Program-made: the position numbers and the translations under genes
Shown here: in pieces, positions 8,181 to 16,322 of the stretch
How the letters are laid out: each line of letters begins with the position of its first letter
Position numbering within the stretch: position 1 is the stretch's first letter
Assembly (NCBI GenBank): GCA_021272165.1
Contig: JAJSLK010000062.1
Span: 1-64,000, forward strand
Reading direction: 5' to 3'
Length of the DNA stretch: 64,000 bases
Source: Methylacidiphilales bacterium
GTDB taxonomy: Bacteria > Verrucomicrobiota > Verrucomicrobiia > Methylacidiphilales > UBA1321
Notes under the pieces: generated by a model
Seen by the model: only the letters and a program-made list of their open reading frames with translations
What the model was told of the DNA's origin: nothing
Database searches by the model: none

Positions 8181-10166
8181 ATGTCCACTGAAGCCCCCGT
8201 TTCCTCCGCCCGTTCGGTGACCAATATCGATTCGATGCTGAAGGAAAAACGGGTCTTTAAGCCCTCGGCAAAATTTACTCGGGAGGCGCGAATCGGGAGC
8301 TTCAAGAAATACAAGAAGATGCATAAGGCATCGCTGAAGAACCCGGACAAATTCTGGGGCAAGGCGGCCGAGGAGCTGAGCTGGTTCCGCAAATGGCGGA
8401 AGGTCTGTGTGTGGAAGCCTCCCTTCGCCGAGTGGTTCGTGGGCGGAAAGCTGAACGCAAGCGTGAACTGCCTGGACCGTCATCTTGAAGGCCCGTCCCG
8501 CAATAAAGCGGCTCTGATTTTCGAGGGTGAGCCGGGCGATGTGGTGACGCTGACCTACCAGCAGCTGCATCGCGAGGTCTGCCTGATGGCCAATGTGCTG
8601 AAGAAGCACGGGGTGAAGACAGGCGACCGGGTGATGATTTACCTGCCGATGATCCCGGAGGCGGTGATCGCGATGCTGGCCTGCGCGCGGATCGGCGCAC
8701 CCCACAGCGTGGTCTTCAGCGGTTTCAGCGCCGAAGCGCTGAAGGAGCGGACAAATGATTGCGGCGCGAAGGTGATCATCACGGCGGACGGCGGCTTCCG
8801 CCGCGGCACGGCCCTGGCGGTGAAGCGAAACGTCGACGAGGCGCTGCTCGGCACGCCGAAGGTGAAAGCGGTGATCGTGGTGCAACGCACCAAGCAGGAT
8901 GTGAACATGGCGCCCGGCCGCGATTTCTGGCTGCACGACGAGGTGCAGAAGGTCAGCGCGGTCTGCAAGCCGGAGGCGCTCGACAGCGAGCATCCCCTTT
9001 TCATCCTCTACACCAGCGGCAGCACGGGCAAGCCGAAGGGCATCCTGCACACGACGGCCGGCTATCTTCTCGGCTGCCATCTGACGACGAAATATTATTT
9101 TGATCTGCGGCCCGAGGACGTTTATTTCTGCACGGCCGATGTGGGTTGGATCACGGGCCACAGCTATGTGGCCTATGGCGTGCTGAGTAATGGCGGCACG
9201 AGCCTGATTTACGAGGGTGCGCCGAACTTTCCCGAGCCGGATCGCTTCTGGCGGATCATTGACCGGCACAAGGTGAATATTTTCTACACCGCCCCGACGG
9301 CGATTCGTTCGTTTATCAAATGGGGCGATGACTGGCTGGCGCGGCACGACCTCTCGTCGCTGCGGCTCCTGGGCAGCGTGGGCGAGCCGATCAATCCTGA
9401 AGCCTGGATGTGGTACCACGAGAAGGTGGGCGGCAAGCGATGCCCCATCGTTGATACGTGGTGGCAGACCGAAACGGGCGCACACATGATCGCGCCGATA
9501 CCGGGAGCGACGCCGCTCAAGCCGGGCTCGGCGACGCTGCCGTTTTTCGGCGTCGACGCCGCGGTGGTGGATGACAACGGCGAGGAAACAGCGCCGAACG
9601 TGGGCGGCAAGCTGGTCATCCGCCGCCCGTGGCCGTCGATGCTCCGTTCCATCTATGGCGACGCGGCGCGTTATCGCAAGACCTACTGGAGCGAGGTGAA
9701 GGGCTGCTATTTCGCCGGGGACGGTGCGCGGCGCGACAAGGACGGCTATTTCTGGATCGTGGGCCGAATCGATGATGTACTGAATGTGGCGGGACACCGG
9801 CTCGGCACGTCCGAAGTCGAGAGCGCGCTGGTGAGCCATCCCGACATCGCCGAGGCCGCCGTGGTGGGCCGTCCGGACGAGCTCAAGGGCCAGGCGGTCG
9901 TGGCGTTCGTGACGCTCAAGAATGGCGTACCGCACAGTAATAATCTGAAGGAATCCCTGCGCGCCCATGTGGCGAAGGAGATCGGGCCCATCGCGAAGCC
10001 GGACGATATCCGTTTCACCGATGCGTTGCCAAAGACCCGCAGCGGAAAGATCATGCGCCGCTTGTTGAAGGAAGCAGCTGCGTCACCGACCGGCGACATC
10101 AAGGGCGACATCACAACGCTGGAAGATCTCACCGTCCTGGCGAAGCTGAAGCAGACGGAGGAGTAA
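8181..10166 (+). CDS. acs: Acetate--CoA ligase (acetyl-CoA synthetase)
   Basis: 661 aa, full length for the family. It activates acetate with ATP to acetyl-AMP and then acetyl-CoA, feeding central metabolism. An N-terminal ACAS_N domain is followed by the adenylation core. That core has the P-loop-like [18 protein letters not shown] (about residues 275-292), [16 protein letters not shown] and the hinge region [20 protein letters not shown]. The C-terminal domain carries [14 protein letters not shown], whose Lys (about 622) is the catalytic residue and the usual acetylation switch. The start ATG at 8181 follows a GAGG ribosome site. The gene is divergent from dnaA and is followed 15 bases later by the convergent toxin gene. 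Confidence 0.97.
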   Translation: MSTEAPVSSARSVTNIDSMLKEKRVFKPSAKFTREARIGSFKKYKKMHKASLKNPDKFWGKAAEELSWFRKWRKVCVWKPPFAEWFVGGKLNASVNCLDRHLEGPSRNKAALIFEGEPGDVVTLTYQQLHREVCLMANVLKKHGVKTGDRVMIYLPMIPEAVIAMLACARIGAPHSVVFSGFSAEALKERTNDCGAKVIITADGGFRRGTALAVKRNVDEALLGTPKVKAVIVVQRTKQDVNMAPGRDFWLHDEVQKVSAVCKPEALDSEHPLFILYTSGSTGKPKGILHTTAGYLLGCHLTTKYYFDLRPEDVYFCTADVGWITGHSYVAYGVLSNGGTSLIYEGAPNFPEPDRFWRIIDRHKVNIFYTAPTAIRSFIKWGDDWLARHDLSSLRLLGSVGEPINPEAWMWYHEKVGGKRCPIVDTWWQTETGAHMIAPIPGATPLKPGSATLPFFGVDAAVVDDNGEETAPNVGGKLVIRRPWPSMLRSIYGDAARYRKTYWSEVKGCYFAGDGARRDKDGYFWIVGRIDDVLNVAGHRLGTSEVESALVSHPDIAEAAVVGRPDELKGQAVVAFVTLKNGVPHSNNLKESLRAHVAKEIGPIAKPDDIRFTDALPKTRSGKIMRRLLKEAAASPTGDIKGDITTLEDLTVLAKLKQTEE

Positions 10167-10180
10167 AGACCAAGTCTTCC

Positions 10181-10438
10181 TTATTCGTAGTGATACCGAA
10201 CCTGAACGACGATCAGTATTTCGTTCTCGATTTTGTAGACAAGCCGGTGCTCATCGTTGATTCGCCGCGACCAGTAACCGGCGCAGGAATGCCTGAGCGG
10301 TTCCGGTTTTCCGATGCCGGAAAAGGGATCACGAGAGACTTCTTTGATCAATTCGTTGATCTTCCGCAGAATCTTTTTATCGGTCTGCTGCCAGTAAAGA
10401 TATTCCTCCCAGCATCGCGAGGAGAATTGAATCTTCAC
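10181..10438 (-). CDS. yoeB: Txe/YoeB family toxin (mRNA interferase)
   Basis: 85 aa. A RelE-superfamily ribosome-dependent mRNA endonuclease, the toxin of a type II module. The sequence has the family pattern: WEEYLYWQQTDKKILRKINE near the N-terminus, then DPFSGIGKPEPLRH, the catalytic-region WSRRINDEHRLVYKI and the C-terminal VQVRYHY with the terminal His-Tyr. Length matches E. coli YoeB (84 aa). It overlaps the antitoxin gene by 4 bases, so the two are translationally coupled. It lies between acs and a 152-bp repeat. Confidence 0.93.
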   Translation of the reverse strand: MKIQFSSRCWEEYLYWQQTDKKILRKINELIKEVSRDPFSGIGKPEPLRHSCAGYWSRRINDEHRLVYKIENEILIVVQVRYHYE

Positions 10439-10698
10439 TCGTCAATCAGATCGCTTAGCTTCTTCCGCACAACTTTCCCTTTTTCAATTTCCGCGATCGA
10501 TTCCATCAATCGCCGTGCATTGGCCGGTGAGCGCATCAGGTAGGCCGTTTCTTCCAGGGAAGAGTAATCCTCCAGGGACATCATCACCACGGCCTGATTC
10601 CGGTTCCGCGTGATAATGACCGGATCATGGTTCTGGCAGACCTTGTCCATGGTCGAAGCCAGATTTTCGCGGGCGGCGGTGTAGGTAATAGCCGTCAT
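10435..10698 (-). CDS. yefM: YefM/Phd family antitoxin
   Basis: 87 aa. It neutralises the YoeB toxin by direct binding and represses the operon. The N-terminus (ITYTAARENLASTMDKVCQN) is the YefM DNA-binding domain; DPVIITRNRNQAVVMMSLEDYSSLEET is the family core, and the C-terminal helix binds toxin. The start is the ATG at 10698, which fits YefM lengths; an upstream in-frame extension to 10734 would run through the promoter. The ATG lies inside a perfect inverted repeat (10696-10721), which is probably the operator. Confidence 0.93.
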   Translation of the reverse strand: MTAITYTAARENLASTMDKVCQNHDPVIITRNRNQAVVMMSLEDYSSLEETAYLMRSPANARRLMESIAEIEKGKVVRKKLSDLIDE

Positions 10699-10734
10699 AT
10701 GGACAGGATAACGTCCATATGGGCCTAAAGTCAA
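10696..10734 (-). promoter_or_regulatory. yefM-yoeB operator and promoter overlapping the start codon
   Basis: CATATGGAC (10696-10704) and GTCCATATG (10713-10721) form a perfect 9-bp inverted repeat with an 8-base spacer; YefM proteins bind palindromes of this kind. Read on the minus strand, TTGACT (10729-10734) and TATCCT (10705-10710) are spaced by 18 bases, a good -35/-10 pair. Transcription would then begin at about the ATG itself, giving a leaderless or nearly leaderless mRNA. The palindrome is seen directly; promoter and binding are inferred. Confidence 0.65.
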
Positions 10735-10756
10735 TCCCAGCTCGCGAGAGCTTTTA

Positions 10757-10908
10757 GGAGCTTGCTGAAAAAGGCCTTTATTAAAAAAATGCAGTCATCC
10801 TGAGCCTGTCGAAGGATCTCTCGCTATTTTTCTCAGAGGAGCCCAACGAGCGAAATAGTTAGAGATCCTTCGACAGGCTCAGGATGACGACCTTTTTCAG
10901 CAAGTTCT
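10757..10908. mobile_element. 152-bp palindromic MITE-like element, copy B (TA-flanked)
   Basis: Same length and orientation as copy A, with about three differences, and bounded by TA at 10755-10756 and 10909-10910. It sits between the yefM promoter and the end of the SDR gene. The last base of the element plus the flanking TA form the TAA stop codon of the SDR gene. Confidence 0.85.
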
Positions 10909-11702
10909 TAGAGGATCGCCCGAACCACGCCGCCGTCGACGCGGAGGGCGGCGCCGTTGGTGGCGGAGGAAAGCGGGCTGGCGACGTAGGCGACGAGGTT
11001 GGCGACTTCCTCATTGGTGGCGAAGCGCTGGAGAAGCGAGCTGGGTCGGACGTTCTTGAAGAAGTCCTTTTCGATGTCAGCGGTCGATTTGCCCTGCTGC
11101 GCAGCCATGTCCTTGACGAAGCCTTCGACGCCTTCGGATCGGGTTGGGCCGGGGAGGACCGAGTTGACAGTAACGCCGGTGCCGATGGTGGTTTCGGCCA
11201 GGCCGCGGGCGAGGGCGATCTGCATGGTCTTGGTCACGCCGTAATGGATCATTTCGGCCGGAATTTGAACGCCCGATTCGCTGGAAATGAAGATGATCCG
11301 GCCCCAGTTGCGGTTGAGCATGCCGGGCAGGAAGGTGCGGCTGAGGCGGACGCCGCTGAAGAAATTGACCTCAATCATTTTCTGCCAGTCGGCGTCGGTG
11401 ATGTCCTTGAATGGCTTGGGCTCGTAGATGCCGAGGTTGTTGACGAGGACATCGAGCGCCTGGAACCGCTCGTCCAGCTCGGTGACCTGCTCGGGCTGGC
11501 TGAGATCGCCGGCAAAGGCGCGGAGTTTGGCCTTGGGGAATTGTTTTTCGATCTTTTCGATGGCCTCGGCCACGCGGTCGTCGGTGCGGCCATTGATGAT
11601 GACTTCCGCACCTTCACCGGCGAGCGTCGTGGCAATGGCCAAGCCAATGCCGGCGGTGGAACCGGTGACGAGACATCTTTTGTTTTCGAGCTGGTACTTC
11701 AT
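10908..11702 (-). CDS. Short-chain dehydrogenase/reductase
   Basis: 264 aa, a classical SDR. Motifs: the NAD(P)-binding TGSTAGIGLAIATTLA (residues about 13-28), the structural NNLG, the active-site Ser in IIFISSESG, and YGVTK with the catalytic Tyr and Lys. The C-terminal GGVVRAIL ends in a TAA formed at the junction with the 152-bp repeat. It may be a 3-oxoacyl-ACP reductase-like enzyme, but substrate cannot be told from sequence and no lipid gene is adjacent. The start ATG at 11702 directly precedes the family N-terminus. Confidence 0.88.
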   Translation of the reverse strand: MKYQLENKRCLVTGSTAGIGLAIATTLAGEGAEVIINGRTDDRVAEAIEKIEKQFPKAKLRAFAGDLSQPEQVTELDERFQALDVLVNNLGIYEPKPFKDITDADWQKMIEVNFFSGVRLSRTFLPGMLNRNWGRIIFISSESGVQIPAEMIHYGVTKTMQIALARGLAETTIGTGVTVNSVLPGPTRSEGVEGFVKDMAAQQGKSTADIEKDFFKNVRPSSLLQRFATNEEVANLVAYVASPLSSATNGAALRVDGGVVRAIL

Positions 11703-11744
11703 GTCGAAGCCTTTCGGTTACAACGTTGGATAGGCGGGCAGGAC

Positions 11745-12179
11745 TTAATGCCAGTGGTGGTAATGATAGTAGGGCCCGTAATAGACATACGGATACGGGT
11801 AGGGCCCCCACCACGGCCCGTAAGGATAGGGATAAGCGTAGGGGTAGGCCGGATAGAGGCGCGGCGTCTGGAGCATGTAATCGATGACGCTTTGGGAAAC
11901 GCCGGCGGCGTGGAGACTTTCGACGTCGCTGGAATTGAGAGTGTAAACCGTGCCGTGATCGCGCAGGTAGCGAAGGGTGACGGCGTCGCTGACGTGGGCC
12001 CGGGCAAGAGCCTTGATGTCGTAGAGGCTTAGGGCGTCGCCGTGCATCATTTTGTCGTAAACGGCGGAGGAAACGCCGCTGCGCTGGACGGCGGCGTAGT
12101 CGGCTTTTTGCTGGTCGCTCAGGCCACAGGCGGCCAGCAGAAGGGGGACGACCAGGATGAGCAGACGAGAAAGCTTCAT
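11745..12179 (-). CDS. Lipoprotein of unknown function with Tyr/Pro/His-rich tail
   Basis: 144 aa. A lipoprotein signal ends with the lipobox LAAC at about residue 17. The middle contains two helical units with the pattern VSSAVYDKMMHGDALSLYDI and VSQSVIDYMLQTP, which look like a repeated short domain. The last 40 residues are almost only Tyr, Pro, Ala, Gly, Trp and His. I do not recognise the family. The chosen start (12179) gives a normal lipoprotein signal; the frame extends upstream to 12212. It lies 33 bases after the rhomboid gene in the same direction. Confidence 0.7.
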   Translation of the reverse strand: MKLSRLLILVVPLLLAACGLSDQQKADYAAVQRSGVSSAVYDKMMHGDALSLYDIKALARAHVSDAVTLRYLRDHGTVYTLNSSDVESLHAAGVSQSVIDYMLQTPRLYPAYPYAYPYPYGPWWGPYPYPYVYYGPYYHYHHWH

Positions 12180-12212
12180 GCGAAAAGCTACATCAGGGGC
12201 GGCTGTTTTCAA

Positions 12213-12893
12213 TCAGAGGCTTTTCCGAAAAATGAGCCGGTAGGCCAGCACATAAAAAAAGCCGAAAGCGGCGCCGCCCAGGTGCGCCGAGTGGGCCACT
12301 TCCCCCATCCAGCCGAAGACAAGTTGGACCACTTCCACGGCGCAGGCGGTGATCGCCAGGACGGCAAGGTTCATGTGCAGGGGCAGGACATAGAAGAGAT
12401 AAACGGTGACTTTGACCCGGGGCGCGGCCGTTCCCGCCGCCGCGATCACGGCGAAGACTGCGCCGCTCGCGCCGATGATGCCGTCGTCCGGCCCGGAATG
12501 GGAATTGAACATCAGCCAGACAATCGCCGAAGCGACCGCGCCGCCGAGGTAGAGACCAAGGTAATAGCCGCGGCCCAGGAATTCCTCGAGCAGGGGACCA
12601 AGGCAGAAGAGAGGAATCATGTTGGCAACGATGTGAAGCCAGAAGAGACCGGGGTCGCCAAAAATGACCACGGCATGAACCCAGGCATAGGACAGAAGAG
12701 TCCAGTACCGATGCTGGGCCAGGGCCTCGCTGCTGAAAGCGAGACGGTCGCCGATGATGTCGCGGCCATGGAGATGGACCTCGAGCAACTGGAGAAGAAA
12801 AACCGCGACGGTGGAGCCGACGATAAACCAGGTGACCCAGGGCTTGGGCGGTTTCCAGGGATAGGGATCGAAAGGAGGATAAGGCTCGGTCAT
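12213..12893 (-). CDS. Rhomboid family intramembrane serine protease
   Basis: 226 aa with about six membrane helices. The catalytic Ser lies in GASGAVFAVIAA (the GxSG motif), the catalytic His in the last helix in HSAHLGGAAFGFFYVL, and HIVANMIPLF provides the HxxxN oxyanion region. These are the full rhomboid signature, so an active protease is expected. A short Pro-rich cytoplasmic N-terminus (YPPFDPYPWKPPKPW) precedes helix 1. It follows the PAP2 gene by 9 bases, probably in one transcript. The substrate is unknown. Confidence 0.92.
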   Translation of the reverse strand: MTEPYPPFDPYPWKPPKPWVTWFIVGSTVAVFLLQLLEVHLHGRDIIGDRLAFSSEALAQHRYWTLLSYAWVHAVVIFGDPGLFWLHIVANMIPLFCLGPLLEEFLGRGYYLGLYLGGAVASAIVWLMFNSHSGPDDGIIGASGAVFAVIAAAGTAAPRVKVTVYLFYVLPLHMNLAVLAITACAVEVVQLVFGWMGEVAHSAHLGGAAFGFFYVLAYRLIFRKSL

Positions 12894-12902
12894 GTCGTGG
12901 AC

Positions 12903-13574
12903 TTAAACGGGTCGCGCACCTTCAGGCCGCTCCCACCCGGCCCAGAGGGGAAAGAGCAGCGGATGCCGCGCGTAAAGCTGTGGCCATTTTTGGGACGCAT
13001 ACCGCTGCCAGAGCCATCCGGCGGCTTTGCAGATGAAGTAGGCGTAGACGATGGCGACGATCCATGAACCGAGAATATCGCTCGGATAATGGGCGCCGCA
13101 ATAGATGCGGGAGTAGCTGACGAGCATCGCCCAGGGCCAAAGGAACCAGGCCATGCGTCCAAAAATGGCGCATCCGACCATGGCCAGCGCGACGTTGTTG
13201 CAGGCGTGGCCCGAAGTGAAGGAGCGACCTTTAACGACATGGCGCGGAACTGATTCGGTGATTTCATGCACGGAGAGAACGCGCAGATGGGGCTCGGTTT
13301 CGGAGGGCCGGGGGCGGTTGATGCTCAACTTGAAGCCCCAGTCGATCAGGCCGTCACCGATAAGAAGGCAGGCGGCCATGAGGATGACGAGCTGCCGTCC
13401 CTTGAATCCGCCAAAGATCAGGGTGAGGACCACGGCCACCGCGAGCGGTATCTTAAAGGAATCAAAGTCGCTGACCCGGGCCATGATCGGGTCGAGCCAG
13501 GGACGGTTCCAGGCCTGGTTGATCAGGTAAAGCAGATGGAGGTCAAGCGCGTGAAACCAGGCGAGACCGGACAT
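12903..13574 (-). CDS. PAP2 family membrane phosphatase
   Basis: 223 aa, integral membrane protein. It carries the three PAP2 signature motifs in order: KLSINRPRP (KxxxxxxRP), SFTSGHACN (SGH) and SRIYCGAHYPSDILG (SRxxxxxHxxxD). These enzymes remove phosphate from lipid phosphates such as undecaprenyl pyrophosphate or phosphatidic acid; which one is not decided by sequence. It is first in a pair with the rhomboid protease. Confidence 0.9.
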   Translation of the reverse strand: MSGLAWFHALDLHLLYLINQAWNRPWLDPIMARVSDFDSFKIPLAVAVVLTLIFGGFKGRQLVILMAACLLIGDGLIDWGFKLSINRPRPSETEPHLRVLSVHEITESVPRHVVKGRSFTSGHACNNVALAMVGCAIFGRMAWFLWPWAMLVSYSRIYCGAHYPSDILGSWIVAIVYAYFICKAAGWLWQRYASQKWPQLYARHPLLFPLWAGWERPEGARPV

Positions 13575-13642
13575 GGATAGAATCTAGATGGATAATGCCC
13601 GGCAAGGCGAGAGCGTTGAAAGTTCCGGCGAAACCGGAGCGA

Positions 13643-14290
13643 TCAAAGGTAAGGCTTGAGCACGTCGCAGATCTCGCGGCAGGTGCGGGTCGTGTCGAGC
13701 TTCAACCCGGAGCCAAGGCCCATGCCGGTGAGAATCGGTTCACCCGCAGCGGTGAGGCCGGCGGGGGCCGTACCGCTACCCGAGCCGGTGCCTTCCTTTT
13801 CATCGGGCACGCCGGTGCGGAAGGACATGATGTATTCCGTTTTGGAAATACTCAAATCGTAGACATAGACCTTGGTCTGGAGCGTGGTTTCGCCGGCGCC
13901 GGCTCCAACAGCGGTGCGCAAGGCGCGGCTGCCCTGATCGACCGCGATAAATTCACCGGCCACCAGCCAGCCATGGTCGGGAAGATCGTCGACCCAGCGG
14001 GGCTCAGCCGGAGCAAGCTTGTTGAGACGGACTTCCAACTGATGAACGAAATTGGTCTGGAAGTCCTTTTTGAAATCGACCAGCTCAATGCCTTCGCGGC
14101 CAACCAGCCACCGGCCGGTGGAAGTGTCGAATGGCGCAATATAAATCTTCGGAGGATTCGGCGTGAGTCTAACGCCGGAAGTGACCATCGGTTGGGTGTG
14201 AATGGATCCGGTTCCGCAACCGGTCAGCAACAGGGAGGTCGCCACTGCCAGAAAAAGGCCGCTGGCGACGAGCGCGATGGAGCGTGGCAT
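13643..14290 (-). CDS. DUF4410-like lipoprotein
   Basis: 215 aa. A lipoprotein signal ends in LLTGC (Cys about residue 25). The body has the DUF4410 pattern: a strand PPKIYIAPFD, then WLVAGEFIAVDQGSRALR followed by the glycine-rich VGAGAGETTLQTKVYVYD. The end (TCREICDVLKPYL) resembles the C-terminal helix of that family. Its role is unknown. A short dyad TCCGG/CCGGA (13624-13638) lies just downstream but has no good T-run. Confidence 0.7.
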   Translation of the reverse strand: MPRSIALVASGLFLAVATSLLLTGCGTGSIHTQPMVTSGVRLTPNPPKIYIAPFDTSTGRWLVGREGIELVDFKKDFQTNFVHQLEVRLNKLAPAEPRWVDDLPDHGWLVAGEFIAVDQGSRALRTAVGAGAGETTLQTKVYVYDLSISKTEYIMSFRTGVPDEKEGTGSGSGTAPAGLTAAGEPILTGMGLGSGLKLDTTRTCREICDVLKPYL

Positions 14291-14493
14291 GTCTAGCCTT
14301 TAGCCGAAAAGCCGGAGGGAACGCAAGAGAATTTACATTGAATTGTGGAAAATCTCTTCGGAAGGTTAAAATAAGGACGATCGGGGAAAATCATAACCAT
14401 TTTCAAATTAGTAACTTCGAATCTCCCTTTTGAGCGGTGAACGAACATCAGAGGCCATCTTGCGACATGGCCCTTTTCTGAGATAGTTCATTT

Positions 14494-16044
14494 ATGGATA
14501 TCCTTTCCAAAAAGGAAATGGTTGCCCGGGAGGAAGAATGCTTCCGTTCCGGGCTGACCGCGGCTGCACTGATGGAGGCCGCCGGGGAAGCGATGGCCCG
14601 GCGTATCCTGGAGATTTATCCTCGGGCGAAGAAACTTCTGGTTCTCGTCGGCAAGGGGAATAATGGCGGCGACGGATTGGTGGTCGCCCGGCATTTATCA
14701 GAACAGGGAAAGCCGGTGCGGGTCGTTCTCACCGCACCAGAAGATCAACTCGGCGAATTGCCCCGGACGCGGCTCGATCGCCTGCGCGCGCCCTTTCCCG
14801 AACTGGAGATTGAGATGTGGCACGATGGTCTCCCCTTTCCCGGCAGCGATGGGGTGGTGATCGATGCGCTACTCGGGTTGCAGGCGAGCGGCCCGTTGCG
14901 CGGGTTGCTGGCCGAGGTCGTGGCCAGGTTAAACCGGGCGCGGGCCGAGCATTTTTTCCGCACGGTGGCGCTCGATCTTCCGACCGGGCTGGCGGCTTAT
15001 GAAGAGGGAAAGACGCCGGAGAATCGGGACGCGGCGGTGGTCGCCGATGTGACCATGGCGGTTGGCTTTGCCAAGGAGGTGCTGACGGCCGAGGCACCGG
15101 CGGGCTGGGTGGGACGGCTGGAAGTCGTGGCGTGGAGCCGGGAGAAAATGGAATCGGCGCCGCAACAAATCCTGATCGGCCACGAGCTAGCCGGATTGTT
15201 GCCGCGCCGAAACGCGCTCTCGCACAAGAATGATTTTGGCCGGATCGTCATCGTGGCGGGCAGCCCGGGCTTCACGGGCGCACCGGCATTGTGCGCGCAG
15301 GCGGCCCTGGCGATGGGAGCGGGTTTGCTTTCCGTGGTAACGCGTCCTGAAGTGGCGAACGTGGTGGCCGCGCAATCGCCGCATGAGGCGATGGTTTCGG
15401 GCTGGAACGATGAGGTTCCCGACGTGGTGCGGAATGCCTCGGCAATTGTGATTGGCCCAGGATTGGGCGTGGACAAAAAAACCACGGAGATGCTGCGCGC
15501 GGTCTTGCAGGTGGGATGTTCGGTGCTGATCGATGCCGATGGATTGAACACGTTGGCGCAGAATCCCGGCCTTCTGCGCGAGGCTAAAGGGCCGGTTGTC
15601 CTGACACCGCATCCGGGCGAGATGGGACGGTTGATCGGACGGAAATTCGAGGCGACCGAACGGGAAAGCGTGGCGCGGGAATTTGTGGATCAACACAACG
15701 TGGTCCTGGTGCTGAAGGGAACGCGGACGTTGGTGACGGCGCGCGGGAAGCAGCTTTTCCTGAACACGACGGGGAATCCGGGCCTGAGCACAGGTGGGTC
15801 GGGCGATACGTTGTCGGGCATGATCGGGGCATTGCTGGCGCAAAAGCTGGCGCCACTCGATGCCGCGCGGCTCGGCGTCTGGCTGCATGGTCACGCGGCC
15901 GATTTGGTGTTAGCGGAACGGGGCTGCGAGGAGGGCCTGACACCGACGATGCTGAGCGGGCATCTCGGCCAGGCGCTGGTGTCGCTGCGCGCGCAGGCCG
16001 CCGTTGTCGATGGGTTGGTGGAACGGGCGAAGTTGTGGAGGTAA
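14494..16044 (+). CDS. nnr: Bifunctional NAD(P)H-hydrate epimerase / ADP-dependent dehydratase
   Basis: 516 aa, the usual YjeF-type fusion. The N-terminal epimerase (about 1-210; LVGKGNNGGDGLVVARHL binds the nucleotide, DLPTGLAAYEEG follows) interconverts R and S NAD(P)HX. The C-terminal ribokinase-like dehydratase (about 225-500; VIVAGSPGFTGAPALCAQAAL, VIGPGLG, VLTPHPGEMGRL and the catalytic NPGLSTGGSGDTLSG) restores NAD(P)H with ADP. This is metabolite repair in the cytoplasm. Start ATG at 14494; no close operon partner is seen. Confidence 0.95.
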   Translation: MDILSKKEMVAREEECFRSGLTAAALMEAAGEAMARRILEIYPRAKKLLVLVGKGNNGGDGLVVARHLSEQGKPVRVVLTAPEDQLGELPRTRLDRLRAPFPELEIEMWHDGLPFPGSDGVVIDALLGLQASGPLRGLLAEVVARLNRARAEHFFRTVALDLPTGLAAYEEGKTPENRDAAVVADVTMAVGFAKEVLTAEAPAGWVGRLEVVAWSREKMESAPQQILIGHELAGLLPRRNALSHKNDFGRIVIVAGSPGFTGAPALCAQAALAMGAGLLSVVTRPEVANVVAAQSPHEAMVSGWNDEVPDVVRNASAIVIGPGLGVDKKTTEMLRAVLQVGCSVLIDADGLNTLAQNPGLLREAKGPVVLTPHPGEMGRLIGRKFEATERESVAREFVDQHNVVLVLKGTRTLVTARGKQLFLNTTGNPGLSTGGSGDTLSGMIGALLAQKLAPLDAARLGVWLHGHAADLVLAERGCEEGLTPTMLSGHLGQALVSLRAQAAVVDGLVERAKLWR

Positions 16045-16077
16045 CCGTAGCGGGCGCGAAATGAAGTCAGGGAACGA

Positions 16078-16138
16078 AGAAATAGTTAGAGGCCCTTCGA
16101 CTGCGTCCCGACAAGCAGGACTTCGCTCAGGATGACGG
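16078..16138. repeat. Half copy of the 152-bp repeat family
   Basis: GAAATAGTTAGAGGCCCTTC at its start matches the right half of the full elements (which read GAAATAGTTAGAGATCCTTC), and it ends in CAGGATGACGG. The left half and both ends are missing. An extra GTCCCGACAAGCAGGACTTC segment interrupts the arm. Confidence 0.6.
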
Positions 16139-16165
16139 ATTTAATTAAGCGCTGGCGCTCTTTTT

Positions 16166-16190
16166 CGCCGATGAGGAACATCGATGACTA
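16166..16190. repeat. Degenerate REP-like hairpin
   Basis: CGATG and CATCG arms around AGGAA, followed by ACTATC in the place of the usual GGCTACC tail. A weaker member of the family described at 6201-6224. Confidence 0.4.
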
Positions 16191-16206
16191 TCGCAAAGAC
16201 AAACGA

Positions 16207-16239
16207 AACTGATCCCTCAACTTCGCTCGGGATGACAAA
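16207..16239. repeat. Eroded arm of the 152-bp repeat family
   Basis: ACTGATCCCTCAACTTCGCT followed by CGGGATGACAAA, almost identical to the pieces at 1551-1583 and 18318-18352. Lies between two REP-like hairpins. Confidence 0.55.
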
Positions 16240-16244
16240 AAGGA

Positions 16245-16304
16245 CCGTCGCCCGGCGGTCGACGGCTAACGTGGAGGACCCGCCGATGGGACGTCGGCGG
16301 CTAC
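16245..16304 (-). repeat. Two adjacent REP-like hairpins
   Basis: The first (16245-16270) has arms CCGTCG/CGACGG followed by GCTAAC. The second (16281-16304) has CCGCCGA/TCGGCGG followed by CTACC; on the minus strand both begin with a GTAG- or GTTAG-like head. The first is nearly identical to the sequence inside mutL at 43524-43549. Confidence 0.65.
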
Positions 16305-16322
16305 CACAACCGAAGTCGACGG

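Noticed and set aside
8154-9968. Long minus-strand open frame antisense to acs (604 codons)
   Set aside because: It is the shadow of a high-GC gene in the reverse frame: residues are Arg/His/Ala-rich with no domain, while acs has all its family motifs. The same holds for the long antisense frames over dnaA, uvrA, the hem operon and purA.
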